A stretch of 64,000 nt of DNA from Acetohalobium arabaticum DSM 5501 (GCF_000144695.1 NC_014378.1:532781-596780), one strand, 5' to 3'. Numbered from the stretch's first letter, positions 1 through 7,785 are shown. Notes: a model not told the origin generated them from the sequence alone. Translations and numbers: made by a program.

Positions 1-1
1 A

Positions 2-358
2 CAGAATAATCAAAAACTCCATAAACTACCTTTTGATATTATCTATCACCAGCTAGAGTATAAACTTAATTTACAAGGGATTACTTTAATCAAGAAGAGT
101 GAAAAATATACCAGCCAATGCAGCCCTTACAGTAAAAAAGTAACTAAGAAATATGCTAATAAATCTAACCGAGTTAAAAGAGGGCTTTATATTGATAAAG
201 ATAACAATCAAGCTTTTAATGCCGACAGCATAGGTGCATTTAATATCTTACGCAAATACTTACAGCAGCGACGTAAAGGGCCAGATATTACTCTGCAGGT
301 AAAAGGGTTATCAAATCCGGTTAAATATAACTGGAATAATCATCAATTTGCAGCTTAA
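2..358 (+). CDS. tnpB: TnpB RNA-guided nuclease, C-terminal fragment (5' end outside window)
   Basis: The reading frame is open from base 2 to the stop at 356-358 and encodes the last 118 residues of a TnpB-like protein, the transposon-encoded RNA-guided DNA nuclease. The segment holds the C-terminal RuvC part: a KRGLYIDKDN stretch and the third RuvC acidic residue in FNADSIGAFNI. The zinc-finger region is reduced to a single cysteine (SQCSPY), unlike the four-cysteine form of typical TnpB. The homologous part of copy 2 is about 90 percent identical. Whether the full gene is intact cannot be told from here. Confidence 0.85.
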   Translation, partial: QNNQKLHKLPFDIIYHQLEYKLNLQGITLIKKSEKYTSQCSPYSKKVTKKYANKSNRVKRGLYIDKDNNQAFNADSIGAFNILRKYLQQRRKGPDITLQVKGLSNPVKYNWNNHQFAA

Positions 359-502
359 AAGTACCTCCAAGTCCAGCCAGTATTAACTGGATAGGAGTAG
401 TGGCGTTGGACACGCCGAATGGGTAACTTGCTTGATATTACGGGTAACTCCCATAAAAGCAGGCGACCATGAAGCTCGGTATTTCAATGCCGAGTAGTTC
501 AC
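359..502 (+). ncRNA. putative omega-RNA (reRNA) scaffold in the transposon right end, copy 1
   Basis: The non-coding stretch after tnpB is conserved between the two copies and contains several short hairpins: CCAGT/ACTGG near 380, GGCGT/ACGCC near 403-417 and CTCGG/CCGAG near 475-495. In TnpB systems the guide RNA spans the 3' end of tnpB and the right end, and its roughly 16-nt guide is the DNA just outside the element. Here that would start at 503 (AGGAAAATATTCCAAT), inside the interrupted DUF1445 gene. The RNA itself is inferred. Confidence 0.6.
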
Positions 503-912
503 AGGAAAATATTCCAATTAGGCATATAGAAGCTGGAAAAAATGTTCCTATGTATATTACGAATAAACAATGCAAAACTGCAGGAAAATTCAAAGGACCA
601 ATGGTTGTTTCTATGAGACCTATTCCTAGTGATTTAATTACAGATACGATTCAAATAACTGCTAAATATAAAACGGTTCACGGAACTCCAGTACAGGTAG
701 GTTCTCCTGAAAAGTTAGGAATAGAAAATATTAATACTCCAGATTTTGGAGACTCTGTAAAGATTAAAGCAGATGAAATTCCTGTTTTTTGGGCTTGTGG
801 TGTTACTCCTCAAGCAGTAGCAATGAAAGTTAAACTATCAATTATGATCACTCACTCACCTGGTCATATGTTTATAACTGATCTTGAAAATAAAGAGTTA
901 AAAAATTATTAA
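469..912 (+). pseudogene. DUF1445 (YcsI-like, putative hydro-lyase) gene, 5' half replaced by IS end
   Basis: From about base 503 the frame encodes the C-terminal half of a DUF1445 protein, recognised by GKNVPMY, GPMVVSMRPIP, VHGTPV, PVFWACGVTPQA and SPGHMFITD. Full members are about 260 residues; only about 136 remain. The first 11 residues (MKLGISMPSSS) come from the transposon right end, so the open frame is a chimera starting at ATG 469. In Bacillus ycsI neighbours kipI-kipA (pxpB-pxpC), which follow here too. The N-terminal half may lie left of the window. Activity of the remnant is unlikely but not excluded, since the fusion is in frame. Confidence 0.85.
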
Positions 913-989
913 GGAGTATTATCACAATTGATGGTCTTAATGATGGGGATTTCTCATAGATGTTGTATTAGAATAAGGGGGGAGTTGTT

Positions 990-1706
990 TTGTGTCTGCA
1001 AGCAAAATATAAGCCTGCAGGAGATAAGGCTGTAGTTATTGAGCTTGAAAATGTAGTTTCGAAAGAGATAAATCAACGAATAAGAGCTCTGATGATAGCT
1101 ATAGAAGAGAAAGAAATTGATGGGGTTTTAGAAGTTGTACCGACATATTCTTCTTTAATGGTTCATTATGAGGTTCAAAAGATAAGTTATGATCAACTTA
1201 TAAAAAAACTTAAAGTTTTAGAAGAACAGCTTGAAGATTTAGAGTTATCAGAACCTAAAACTATAAAGATACCTACAGTTTATGGTGGTGAGTATGGGCC
1301 AGATATTGAAAAGGTGGCAGAATATAATGGATTGACAGTAGATGAAGTAGTTGAGATTCATACTTCAAAGCCTTACCTAATATATATGTTAGGATTTGTT
1401 CCTGGTTTCCCTTATTTGGGCGGAATGGATGAACAAATTGCTACGCCAAGGTTGGAAAATCCTAGAACAAAAATTCCTGCTGGCTCTGTAGGTATTGCTG
1501 GAAAACAGACGGGAATTTATCCTATAGATACTCCTGGAGGTTGGCAGTTAATTGGTAGAACACATATTAAATTATATGAGCCTTATAGTGATGATCCTTT
1601 TTTATTGAAAGCGGGGAATTATGTTAAGTTTGTACAGATAAGTGAGGAAGAATATAAAAGTAAAAATAAGAATGTAGAGAGGGGAAAGCAAAAGTGGGAG
1701 AAATAA
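990..1706 (+). CDS. pxpB: 5-oxoprolinase subunit B (KipI-like)
   Basis: This 238-residue protein is subunit B of the ATP-dependent 5-oxoprolinase PxpABC, which opens pyroglutamate to glutamate in the cytoplasm. The family signature GFVPGFPYLGGM, followed by TPRLENPRTKIPAGSVGIAG and IYPIDTPGGWQLIGRT, is complete and the length is normal. The start is TTG at 990, chosen because AAGGGGGGAG ends about 5 bases upstream and no better in-frame start exists. It overlaps pxpC by 13 bases, which suggests coupled translation. The homologue KipI in Bacillus inhibits the KinA sensor kinase, an alternative role. No pxpA (LamB/YcsF) gene is visible. Confidence 0.9.
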   Translation: MCLQAKYKPAGDKAVVIELENVVSKEINQRIRALMIAIEEKEIDGVLEVVPTYSSLMVHYEVQKISYDQLIKKLKVLEEQLEDLELSEPKTIKIPTVYGGEYGPDIEKVAEYNGLTVDEVVEIHTSKPYLIYMLGFVPGFPYLGGMDEQIATPRLENPRTKIPAGSVGIAGKQTGIYPIDTPGGWQLIGRTHIKLYEPYSDDPFLLKAGNYVKFVQISEEEYKSKNKNVERGKQKWEK

Positions 1707-2881
1707 AAATAATTAAATCGGGGATGCTGACCCTCATTGAAGATGATGGAAGATATGGTTATCAGCAGTATGGAGTTCCCGTCTCTGGAACTATGGATTT
1801 TTTTGCTCATAGATTAGCTAATATTTTAGTTGGTAATGATGAACTGGAAAGTGTATTAGAAACTACGATAATAGGACCTGAAATTGAATTTCATGATGAT
1901 ATGGTAATTGCTATAACAGGAGCAGATTCATCTCCGATTTTAAATGGTAAAAGTATTCCTTTATGGCAGAGTATAAGAGTTCACAGGGGAGATCATCTGA
2001 GTTTTAATGGAATCAAAGATGGCTGTAGGAGTTATATTGCTTTTTCTGGTGGATTTGATGTTCCCGTTGTAATGGATAGTAAGTCAACTTATATTAAAGC
2101 AGGGATTGGTGGGTTTAAAGGAAGAGCATTAAATCAAGGTGATGTACTCAGGATTGGAGAGCCTACAGAAGAGATAACTGAACTAGAAGGACGTAAGATT
2201 CCTCAAGAATATATTAATTATCATCTGCAAGATAATATTAATATTCGAGTTGTATTAGGCCCTCAAAAGGAATATTTTACTGCTAAAGGAATTGAAGCAT
2301 TTTTATCGAATAAATATGAAATAACTAATGAATCTGATCGCATGGGGTATAGATTGAATGGAGAAGAGATTGAACATAAAAAAAGTGCTGATATACTATC
2401 TGATGGTATTGCAATGGGAGCAGTACAGGTTCCCAGTAATGGACAGCCGATAATTATGATGGCTGATAGGCAGGTAACAGGTGGATATACTAAAATAGCA
2501 AATGTAATTACAGTCGATTTACCTAAGATTGCACAGGCTAAACCTGGACAAGAGATTGAATTTGAAGCGATAACAGTTCAAAAAGCACAGAAATTATTAA
2601 GAAGCTTTGAAAATAAAATTAATTTTATAAAAAGGGTATTTAAGTTGAAATTAAAGAATAATAAGAAACTAATTACTTATAGATTAGATGAATTGTCGAA
2701 GTTATTCCTGGATAATATTAAAGATGAGGTGAAAGATTGTACAGATAAAAGAGAAGAAATAAATTTAAGTAAAATTAAAGAGTTAGTTAAGCTTTTGAAT
2801 GAAACTGATGTTTATGAAATCAACTTTAAAAAGAATGATATTAAAATAAACATTAAGAAAAGAAGTGCTAGAAATTTCTAG
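1694..2881 (+). CDS. pxpC: 5-oxoprolinase subunit C with an AccB-like C-terminal tail
   Basis: Residues 1 to about 320 are a standard PxpC/KipA domain (GYQQYGVPVSGTMD, ITGADSSP, RMGYRLNG, SDGIAMGAVQVPSNGQPI, DRQVTGGYTKIA), the partner of PxpB in 5-oxoproline hydrolysis. The protein then runs about 75 residues beyond the usual end. Residues about 355-388 (INLSKIKELVKLLNETDVYE and following) resemble the N-terminal segment of biotin carboxyl carrier protein AccB, a gene often placed next to pxpBC. The biotinyl domain with its MKM lysine is absent. Translation starts at GTG 1694 inside pxpB, and the stop lies inside a large palindrome. The tail could be a degraded accB fused to pxpC. Confidence 0.85.
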   Translation: MGEIKIIKSGMLTLIEDDGRYGYQQYGVPVSGTMDFFAHRLANILVGNDELESVLETTIIGPEIEFHDDMVIAITGADSSPILNGKSIPLWQSIRVHRGDHLSFNGIKDGCRSYIAFSGGFDVPVVMDSKSTYIKAGIGGFKGRALNQGDVLRIGEPTEEITELEGRKIPQEYINYHLQDNINIRVVLGPQKEYFTAKGIEAFLSNKYEITNESDRMGYRLNGEEIEHKKSADILSDGIAMGAVQVPSNGQPIIMMADRQVTGGYTKIANVITVDLPKIAQAKPGQEIEFEAITVQKAQKLLRSFENKINFIKRVFKLKLKNNKKLITYRLDELSKLFLDNIKDEVKDCTDKREEINLSKIKELVKLLNETDVYEINFKKNDIKINIKKRSARNF

Positions 2882-2901
2882 CACTTCTTTTCTTAATGTT
2901 T
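2848..2901. terminator. 54-bp perfect palindrome over the pxpC stop codon, probable bidirectional terminator
   Basis: Bases 2848-2874 are the exact reverse complement of 2875-2901, with no spacer. The left arm carries an A-rich tract and the right arm a T-rich one (TTCTTTTCTT), as in bidirectional intrinsic terminators. The pxpC stop TAG (2879-2881) lies inside the right arm. Confidence 0.7.
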
Positions 2902-2934
2902 TATGGCGTAAAATACTTAAAAGTGAAAGGTGAT

Positions 2935-2964
2935 TTGATATAAGTCTACAAAACATGATATAAT
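2935..2964 (+). promoter_or_regulatory. putative sigma-A promoter
   Basis: TTGATA (2935-2940) and TATAAT (2959-2964) are separated by 18 bases. The next gene starts at 3213, so the leader would be about 240 nt. The stretch 2902-3212 has no credible gene; it holds only this promoter and a small GCTAA/TTAGC hairpin just before the next gene. Confidence 0.5.
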
Positions 2965-3212
2965 GACGCAAATATTTATAGTAATAATAAATATGTAGTA
3001 GATTTTCAGTTTTGGCTAATTTAATTCGTGAATTACATGATCAGGCTAAGAAAAAAGTGATATTATAATTTCTCAGTTAGCTACACTAAAAAAGAGAGTT
3101 AAAATTTTGGATAAGAAGTTAGTTATCATTTTATAGTTGCTTAATAAAGTCAATACATGATTTATTTATATTGCTAATTTTATAGTTAGCTTAAATTAAA
3201 GGGGAGAAAAAA

Positions 3213-4112
3213 ATGTTTCATAGTTTTGCACAATCAGTCTACTTTGCTCCACGGGGTAAAAAGAGATTAATGTTGCTGGGAGATAGCTTAAGCCAGAAAT
3301 ATTTAAGTCCTACTGATAAACTGATCGGTTTGATCGGTGAAGGAGGTTCCGGTAAATCACTCTTGATTAAAGGAATGTTTCCTGGATTAAATTTAACCAA
3401 TGATGATAATGGAGTAGAAGTACGTCCGCTTCCTTTATGGGAAGGGTCTGAGAAGAATAACTTTACTAATCATACTTATCATGTGGATGCTAAGTTTGAA
3501 ACAGCATTTATGCAGCCCTGGGAGCTAGGTTCTGCGATTCAGAAAGCAATAGATAATGAGCGGCGGGTTGTGATTGAACATTTTGAGTTAATAGCAGAAT
3601 ATTTGAGAATGGATGCTGATTTATTAGTGGGGATCGGCGAAGAAGTTTTAATAACCAGACCGGGAGTCTTTGGACCACAACCGGAGGAAATAGTAGAGAT
3701 AGTCTTTAAATCAATTAAGCATAGGCGGATGGCCCATACTGTTGAGGATTTGACTTCTAAAGTATTAGAAGAAGAACTGGGAGTAGAGAAGCCTACCTAT
3801 CACAGTGATGTAAAGAGCGGCTTTGTACTTCAGTTTGATGAGAAGCCAGAGTTTGACTTTGAAGAGTTAGAAACTAGAGTAAAGGAGATTATAGATAAGA
3901 ATCTACCGGTAAGCTTTCATGATGAAAGCAGTATTAATATTGGAGAGGATACGTATTCATGTACTGGACCAAGAATCCATGTTAATAAGACAGGAGATAT
4001 TAATTACTTTAGATTAATTAAGGAATTAAAGTATGATGCAAAGATTGGGCGTTATTTATTAGCAGGATTTGTTGGTAGGGAGAGAAGTCAATTTGAATTA
4101 AGCCATAAGTAG
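3213..4112 (+). CDS. P-loop protein with alanyl-tRNA synthetase SAD-like C-terminal domain (copy A)
   Basis: This 299-residue protein begins with a P-loop NTPase-like part (Walker A GEGGSGKS at 42-49). It ends with a segment resembling the second additional domain of alanyl-/threonyl-tRNA synthetases: H170-x4-H175 in HRRMAHTVEDL, and C250/H256 in CTGPRIHVNKTGDI, which parallels the CGGTHVxxTG metal-binding motif. This matches a family annotated as 'alanine-tRNA synthetase second additional domain-containing protein', whose function is not known to me. The start follows AAAGGGGAG. The next gene is a paralogue of identical length 24 bases downstream, so the pair is a tandem duplication, probably one operon. 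A tRNA-related or nucleotide-dependent role is only a guess. Confidence 0.75.
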   Translation: MFHSFAQSVYFAPRGKKRLMLLGDSLSQKYLSPTDKLIGLIGEGGSGKSLLIKGMFPGLNLTNDDNGVEVRPLPLWEGSEKNNFTNHTYHVDAKFETAFMQPWELGSAIQKAIDNERRVVIEHFELIAEYLRMDADLLVGIGEEVLITRPGVFGPQPEEIVEIVFKSIKHRRMAHTVEDLTSKVLEEELGVEKPTYHSDVKSGFVLQFDEKPEFDFEELETRVKEIIDKNLPVSFHDESSINIGEDTYSCTGPRIHVNKTGDINYFRLIKELKYDAKIGRYLLAGFVGRERSQFELSHK

Positions 4113-4136
4113 TTGAAAGAGAAAGGAGTTAGGAGA

Positions 4137-5036
4137 ATGTTTGATTGTCTTGCTCAATCAGTCTATTTTGCTCCGCGGGGTAGAAGGAGATTAATGTTAT
4201 TGGGGAAAAACCTAGCTCAAAAATATTTAACTGATGATGACAAAATAATAGGTTTGATTGGAGATGAGGGTTCCGGTAAGTCATTATTGATTCGCGGTAT
4301 GTTTCCCGGATTAAATTTAGTTAATGATGATAAGGGGATCAATATTAAGCCTTCATCCATTATACAGGATGCAAGAGAGAATAATTTTAATAGCCATACG
4401 TATCATGTTGATGTCAGATTTGAAACTGCTTTTGTGCAGCCCTGGCAGTTAGGAGAGGTAGTTCAGAAGGCAGTAGATGACGGACAGCGGGTTGTTATTG
4501 AGCATTTTGAATTATTAGCTGATCATCTTGAACTAGATGCCGATTTATTGTTAGGTATTGGGGAGGAAGTCCTGACTATGCGTCCAGGAGTTTTTAGCTC
4601 TCATCCAGAGGAGATAGCAGAAATAGTCTTTGATTCAATTAAATATAGGCGGATGGCCCATACTGCTGAAGATTTAACTTCTAAAGTGTTAGAAGAGGAG
4701 CTGGGAGTAAAGAAGTCTACTTATCATAGTGATGTAAAGAGCGGTTTTGTGCTTCAGTTTGAAGAAAAGCCGGAGTTTGACTTTGATGATTTAGAAACGA
4801 AAATAAATGAGGTTATTGCTGATAATAAACTAGTGAAATTTCATGATAGAGAACATATTAAGATAGGAGATGAAACCTATCCTTGCAGCGGGCCCCGTAT
4901 TCATGTTAAGAAGACAGGCGATATAAAGAACTTTAGATTGATCAAAGAGCTGAAGTATGACTCCAAGCAAGAACGTTATTTATTAACAGGTTTAGTTGGA
5001 GATGAACAGAGCCAGTTTGAATTGAGTAATAAATAA
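4137..5036 (+). CDS. P-loop protein with alanyl-tRNA synthetase SAD-like C-terminal domain (copy B)
   Basis: This is a close paralogue of the preceding gene along its whole length, with Walker A GDEGSGKS, the RRMAHTAEDLTSKVLEEELG helix and CSGPRIHVKKTGDI. I placed the start at ATG 4137, just after GGAGTTAGGAGA; this gives 299 residues, the same as copy A, whereas a TTG start at 4113 would add eight residues with no homology. Both copies keep all motif residues, so both are probably functional. Sequence differs most around residues 65-85 and in the linker before the C-terminal domain. Function unknown. Confidence 0.75.
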   Translation: MFDCLAQSVYFAPRGRRRLMLLGKNLAQKYLTDDDKIIGLIGDEGSGKSLLIRGMFPGLNLVNDDKGINIKPSSIIQDARENNFNSHTYHVDVRFETAFVQPWQLGEVVQKAVDDGQRVVIEHFELLADHLELDADLLLGIGEEVLTMRPGVFSSHPEEIAEIVFDSIKYRRMAHTAEDLTSKVLEEELGVKKSTYHSDVKSGFVLQFEEKPEFDFDDLETKINEVIADNKLVKFHDREHIKIGDETYPCSGPRIHVKKTGDIKNFRLIKELKYDSKQERYLLTGLVGDEQSQFELSNK

Positions 5037-5114
5037 TCTACCATTAATAAAGGAGAAAGTTAATAATTATTGAAATAATACAAAGGCTAATAAGTGGAAA
5101 GGAGTATTAATATA

Positions 5115-5870
5115 ATGCGTGTTGATGGAAGAGATAGAGATGAATTAAGAGAAGTTACTATTACTAGAGATTTTACTAAGTATGCTGAAGGATCAATTCT
5201 AATTTCTACTGGAGATACAAAGGTGATCTGTAATGCTTCAGTAGAAGAGAGTGTGCCGTATTTTTTGAGAGACCAAGGACAGGGTTGGATTACTGGTGAA
5301 TATGCTATGCTGCCGCGGGCTACGGAAAGCAGAAATATTAGAGCAGCAGCTAAGGGGAAGATCAGCGGTCGGACTAAAGAAATTCAGCGGTTGATCGGCC
5401 GGGCCATGAGATCAGTTATTGATTTAGATAAATTAGGAGAAAGGACTATCTGGTTGGATTGTGATGTGATTCAGGCAGATGGAGGTACAAGGACAGCTTC
5501 GATAACTGGTGCCTTTGTAGCTTTGATCGATGCTTTAGATTACTTGTTAGAAAAAGATAAGATAGATGAGATGCCGGTAAAATCCTTTATTGCTGCTACT
5601 AGTGTGGGAATTATTGATGGTGCTCCGGCTTTAGATCTCTGTTATAAGGAGGATTCATCAGCTCAGGTAGATTTAAACCTAGTTATGACAGAAGAGGGAA
5701 GAATTATTGAGATCCAGGGTACCGGTGAAGAGAATCCCTTTACGCAGCAGGAACTGGATAAATTAGTTGAGTTAGGGGAAAAAGGAATTAAAGAATTAAT
5801 TAGATATCAAAAGGAAGCACTAGGAGATAAGGCTGAATTATTAAATCAAAAGGAAGATGATAATGCGTAA
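5115..5870 (+). CDS. rph: ribonuclease PH
   Basis: RNase PH is a phosphorolytic 3' exoribonuclease that trims tRNA 3' ends. The protein matches the family throughout: [12 protein letters not shown] at the N-terminus, [13 protein letters not shown], the signature [16 protein letters not shown], then [14 protein letters not shown] and [20 protein letters not shown] chose ATG 5115 because the family starts with MRVDGR; GTG 5094 would add seven residues. The end overlaps the next gene by 8 bases, and the order rph, XTP pyrophosphatase, YfcE-like phosphodiesterase is that of Bacillus rph-ysnA-ysnB. Length 251 is normal. Confidence 0.95.
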   Translation: MRVDGRDRDELREVTITRDFTKYAEGSILISTGDTKVICNASVEESVPYFLRDQGQGWITGEYAMLPRATESRNIRAAAKGKISGRTKEIQRLIGRAMRSVIDLDKLGERTIWLDCDVIQADGGTRTASITGAFVALIDALDYLLEKDKIDEMPVKSFIAATSVGIIDGAPALDLCYKEDSSAQVDLNLVMTEEGRIIEIQGTGEENPFTQQELDKLVELGEKGIKELIRYQKEALGDKAELLNQKEDDNA

Positions 5871-6465
5871 GATCTTTTTGGCTACCGGTAATGAAGGTAA
5901 AGTGAAAGAAATGAAGGATTTATTGGCAGAATTAGAAGTAGAGCTTGTAACTACTTTTGATCTTTCGGAAGTGCCAGAAGTAGTAGAGGACGGCTCAACT
6001 TTAGAAGAGAATGCTATCAAAAAGGCTAAAGAGCTTGCTGATTATACAGGGTTATTAACGATTGCAGACGATACTGGATTATTAGTTGATGCTTTAGCCG
6101 GTAGACCGGGAGTCTACTCAGCGCGGTATGCTGGAGAAGATGCTACTTATGATGATAATAATCGTAAGTTATTATCAGAATTAGATGGTATATCGCTAGA
6201 AGACCGAACAGCTCGTTTTAAGACGGTGATGGCTCTAGTAAAGTCGGAGGGAGAAGTAAAGACAGTGGAAGGAATCTGTAAAGGGAAGATTGGCTTTAAG
6301 CCGGAAGGGAACCACGGTTTTGGCTATGATCCGTTATTTATACCTCAGGGTTATAATGTTACTTTTGCTGAAATGAAGTCAGAAGTTAAGAATAAAATTA
6401 GCCATCGGGCTAAGGCTTTAGATAAATTAAAGGAGATTCTACAGTCGGATTGGATGGATCAATAA
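5863..6465 (+). CDS. rdgB: RdgB/HAM1-family XTP/dITP pyrophosphatase
   Basis: This enzyme hydrolyses XTP, ITP and dITP to monophosphates and so keeps deaminated purines out of nucleic acids. The motifs are complete: [13 protein letters not shown] at the N-terminus, [40 protein letters not shown] and [12 protein letters not shown]-like [13 protein letters not shown] 5863 is preferred over ATG 5857 because AAAAGGAAG lies seven bases upstream and the family begins with an xxIFLATGN strand. It overlaps rph at its start and the phosphodiesterase start codon at its stop, so the three genes form one translationally coupled operon. Confidence 0.93.
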   Translation: MRKIFLATGNEGKVKEMKDLLAELEVELVTTFDLSEVPEVVEDGSTLEENAIKKAKELADYTGLLTIADDTGLLVDALAGRPGVYSARYAGEDATYDDNNRKLLSELDGISLEDRTARFKTVMALVKSEGEVKTVEGICKGKIGFKPEGNHGFGYDPLFIPQGYNVTFAEMKSEVKNKISHRAKALDKLKEILQSDWMDQ

Positions 6466-6932
6466 TGAAGATATTATGTACCAGTGATACCCATGGCAAT
6501 ACAGAAAAACTAAAAGAGGTAGTAAAATCAGTAGAAGGAATTGATATTCTATTGCATGCTGGGGATCATATTGGAGATGTTGATGCTATCGATCAGAGTG
6601 AGTTTGATGTCTTTAAAGTTAAAGGCAACTGTGACCGGGGAGTTAAAGGTAAGTCAAAAGAGGTAATTACTATGGAAGATAAAAAAATACTGTTAACCCA
6701 CGGCCATCAATACGAAATTAAGTATGGATTACAGAAACTCTCTTATCAGGCAGCAGAGGTAGAAGCAGATATAGTAGTTTTTGGCCATACTCATAGAAGT
6801 CTATCTCTGAATGAGGAAGGGATTTTATACTTTAATCCCGGTAGTATCACTTATCCTCGTGATGATTCTGCTTCATGCGGTATCCTCGAAATTAAAGATG
6901 GTAAAGTTGAGGGTGAGCTCAAAAGATTATAA
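6465..6932 (+). CDS. YfcE/MJ0936-family metallophosphodiesterase
   Basis: This is a 155-residue calcineurin-like phosphoesterase. The metal-ligand motifs are all visible: SDTHGN (residues 8-13), AGDHIGD, KGNCD, THGHQY and FGHTHRS, followed by NPGSITYPRD. Such enzymes hydrolyse phosphodiesters in vitro; their physiological substrate is usually unknown. ATG 6465 overlaps the stop of the upstream gene; the longer frame from 6450 adds only MDGSI. Bacillus YsnB occupies the same position, supporting orthology. Confidence 0.88.
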   Translation: MKILCTSDTHGNTEKLKEVVKSVEGIDILLHAGDHIGDVDAIDQSEFDVFKVKGNCDRGVKGKSKEVITMEDKKILLTHGHQYEIKYGLQKLSYQAAEVEADIVVFGHTHRSLSLNEEGILYFNPGSITYPRDDSASCGILEIKDGKVEGELKRL

Positions 6933-7027
6933 AACTGAATATTCTCGTAACTCGTAGAAAATAAAAGTTTAAATAAGAAATGAGTAGTTAAATGAAGATA
7001 AAAGGGTTAGAAGTTGATTTGAGTTCT

Positions 7028-7056
7028 TTGACGGTTGTGAGATTTTAGGTTATACT
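7028..7056 (+). promoter_or_regulatory. sigma-A promoter of the tRNA operon
   Basis: TTGACG (7028-7033) and TATACT (7051-7056) are separated by exactly 17 bases and lie 26 bases before the first tRNA. Confidence 0.8.
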
Positions 7057-7082
7057 ATTAATTGTCCTAAGTAATGGGACAG

Positions 7083-7159
7083 GCGGGAATAGCTCAGTTG
7101 GCTAGAGCACCAGCCTTCCAAGCTGGGTGTCGCCGGTTCGAGTCCGGTTTCCCGCTCCA
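7083..7159 (+). tRNA. tRNA-Gly (anticodon TCC)
   Basis: The acceptor stem GCGGGAA/TTCCCGC, a D-loop AGCTCAGTTGGCTAGAGC, an anticodon loop CTTCCAA with TCC, and GGTTCGAGTCC in the T arm are all present. The terminal CCA is encoded. Confidence 0.97.
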
Positions 7160-7166
7160 TTAGCGA

Positions 7167-7243
7167 GCGCCTGTAGCTCAGGTGGATAGAGCAATGGACT
7201 TCTAATCCATGCGTCGGGGGTTCGAGTCCTCCCAGGCGTACCA
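7167..7243 (+). tRNA. tRNA-Arg (anticodon TCT)
   Basis: Acceptor stem GCGCCTG pairs with CAGGCGT (one G-T pair). Anticodon stem-loop ATGGA-CTTCTAA-TCCAT gives TCT. CCA is encoded. Confidence 0.97.
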
Positions 7244-7251
7244 TTCATTGT

Positions 7252-7329
7252 GGTGGGTGTAGCTCAGCTGGTTAGAGCGCAGGATTGTGGCTCCTGAGGC
7301 CGTGGGTTCGACCCCCATCACTCACCCCA
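7252..7329 (+). tRNA. tRNA-His (anticodon GTG)
   Basis: Anticodon loop TTGTGGC gives GTG. The extra 5' G typical of tRNA-His is encoded at 7252, ahead of acceptor strand GTGGGTG, which pairs with CACTCAC. CCA is encoded. Confidence 0.97.
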
Positions 7330-7339
7330 TATTATATAT

Positions 7340-7416
7340 GCGCCCGTAGCTCAACTGGATAGAGTCGCAGACTTCGAATCTGAAGGTTGGAGGTTCGAGT
7401 CCTCCCGGGCGTGCCA
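7340..7416 (+). tRNA. tRNA-Arg (anticodon TCG)
   Basis: Acceptor GCGCCCG pairs with CGGGCGT; anticodon stem-loop GCAGA-CTTCGAA-TCTGA gives TCG, reading CGA and possibly other CGN codons. CCA is encoded. Confidence 0.94.
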
Positions 7417-7424
7417 TTTATCTT

Positions 7425-7500
7425 GGGCCATTAGCTCAGCTGGAAGAGCATCGGACTTTTAATCCGAGTGTCGGAGGTTCGATCCCTCCATGGCTCACCA
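7425..7500 (+). tRNA. tRNA-Lys (anticodon TTT)
   Basis: Acceptor GGGCCAT pairs with ATGGCTC; anticodon loop CTTTTAA gives TTT. CCA is encoded. Confidence 0.97.
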
Positions 7501-7525
7501 TCTTTACAATTAATGCAGATGATGA

Positions 7526-7600
7526 GCGGGAATAGCTCAGGGGTAGAGCGTCTCGTTGCCAACGAGAAGGTCGCGGGTTCAAATCCCGTTTCCCGCTCCA
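7526..7600 (+). tRNA. tRNA-Gly (anticodon GCC)
   Basis: Acceptor GCGGGAA/TTCCCGC; anticodon stem-loop TCTCG-TTGCCAA-CGAGA gives GCC. With the TCC tRNA at 7083 it covers all glycine codons. CCA is encoded. Confidence 0.97.
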
Positions 7601-7618
7601 TTAAAGAAAGAATATTTA

Positions 7619-7663
7619 ACCTCGGAACGACAGTCTGTGTCGTGACCCGAGGTATTGTTTTTA
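7619..7663 (+). terminator. intrinsic terminator of the tRNA operon
   Basis: ACCTCGG (7619-7625) pairs with CCGAGGT (7647-7653), with an inner ACGACA/TGTCGT stem, followed by ATTGTTTTTA. Confidence 0.85.
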
Positions 7664-7785
7664 TGTAATGATAATGAAGGAAATAAACATAAAGTCTAGA
7701 AATAATTAAAATGGATATAAAGACAATAGAAGATAAACAAATTAAATCACAATTACATATAATTCTTAATAAGGGGGAAGCATAA

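Larger units (their letters stand above)
1..502 (+). mobile_element. IS200/IS605-family element, right part only (copy 1)
   Basis: The first 502 bases match 46895-47392 almost base for base, apart from a 4-base insertion near 382 and scattered substitutions. The shared part covers the 3' end of tnpB and the transposon right end. The two copies diverge right after position 502 (47392 in the other copy), which fixes the right boundary. The left part lies outside the window. IS200/IS605 elements lack terminal inverted repeats and carry subterminal hairpins, as seen here. The element sits inside a DUF1445 gene. Confidence 0.88.

Noticed and set aside
359-502. CRISPR array or repeat-spacer structure near the IS right ends
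   Set aside because: Hairpins are single copies per element and no regular repeat-spacer periodicity was seen anywhere in the window.
5094-5114. GTG 5094 as the rph start
   Set aside because: The family begins at MRVDGR, and the GTG overlaps the sequence that serves as RBS (AAAGGAG) for ATG 5115.
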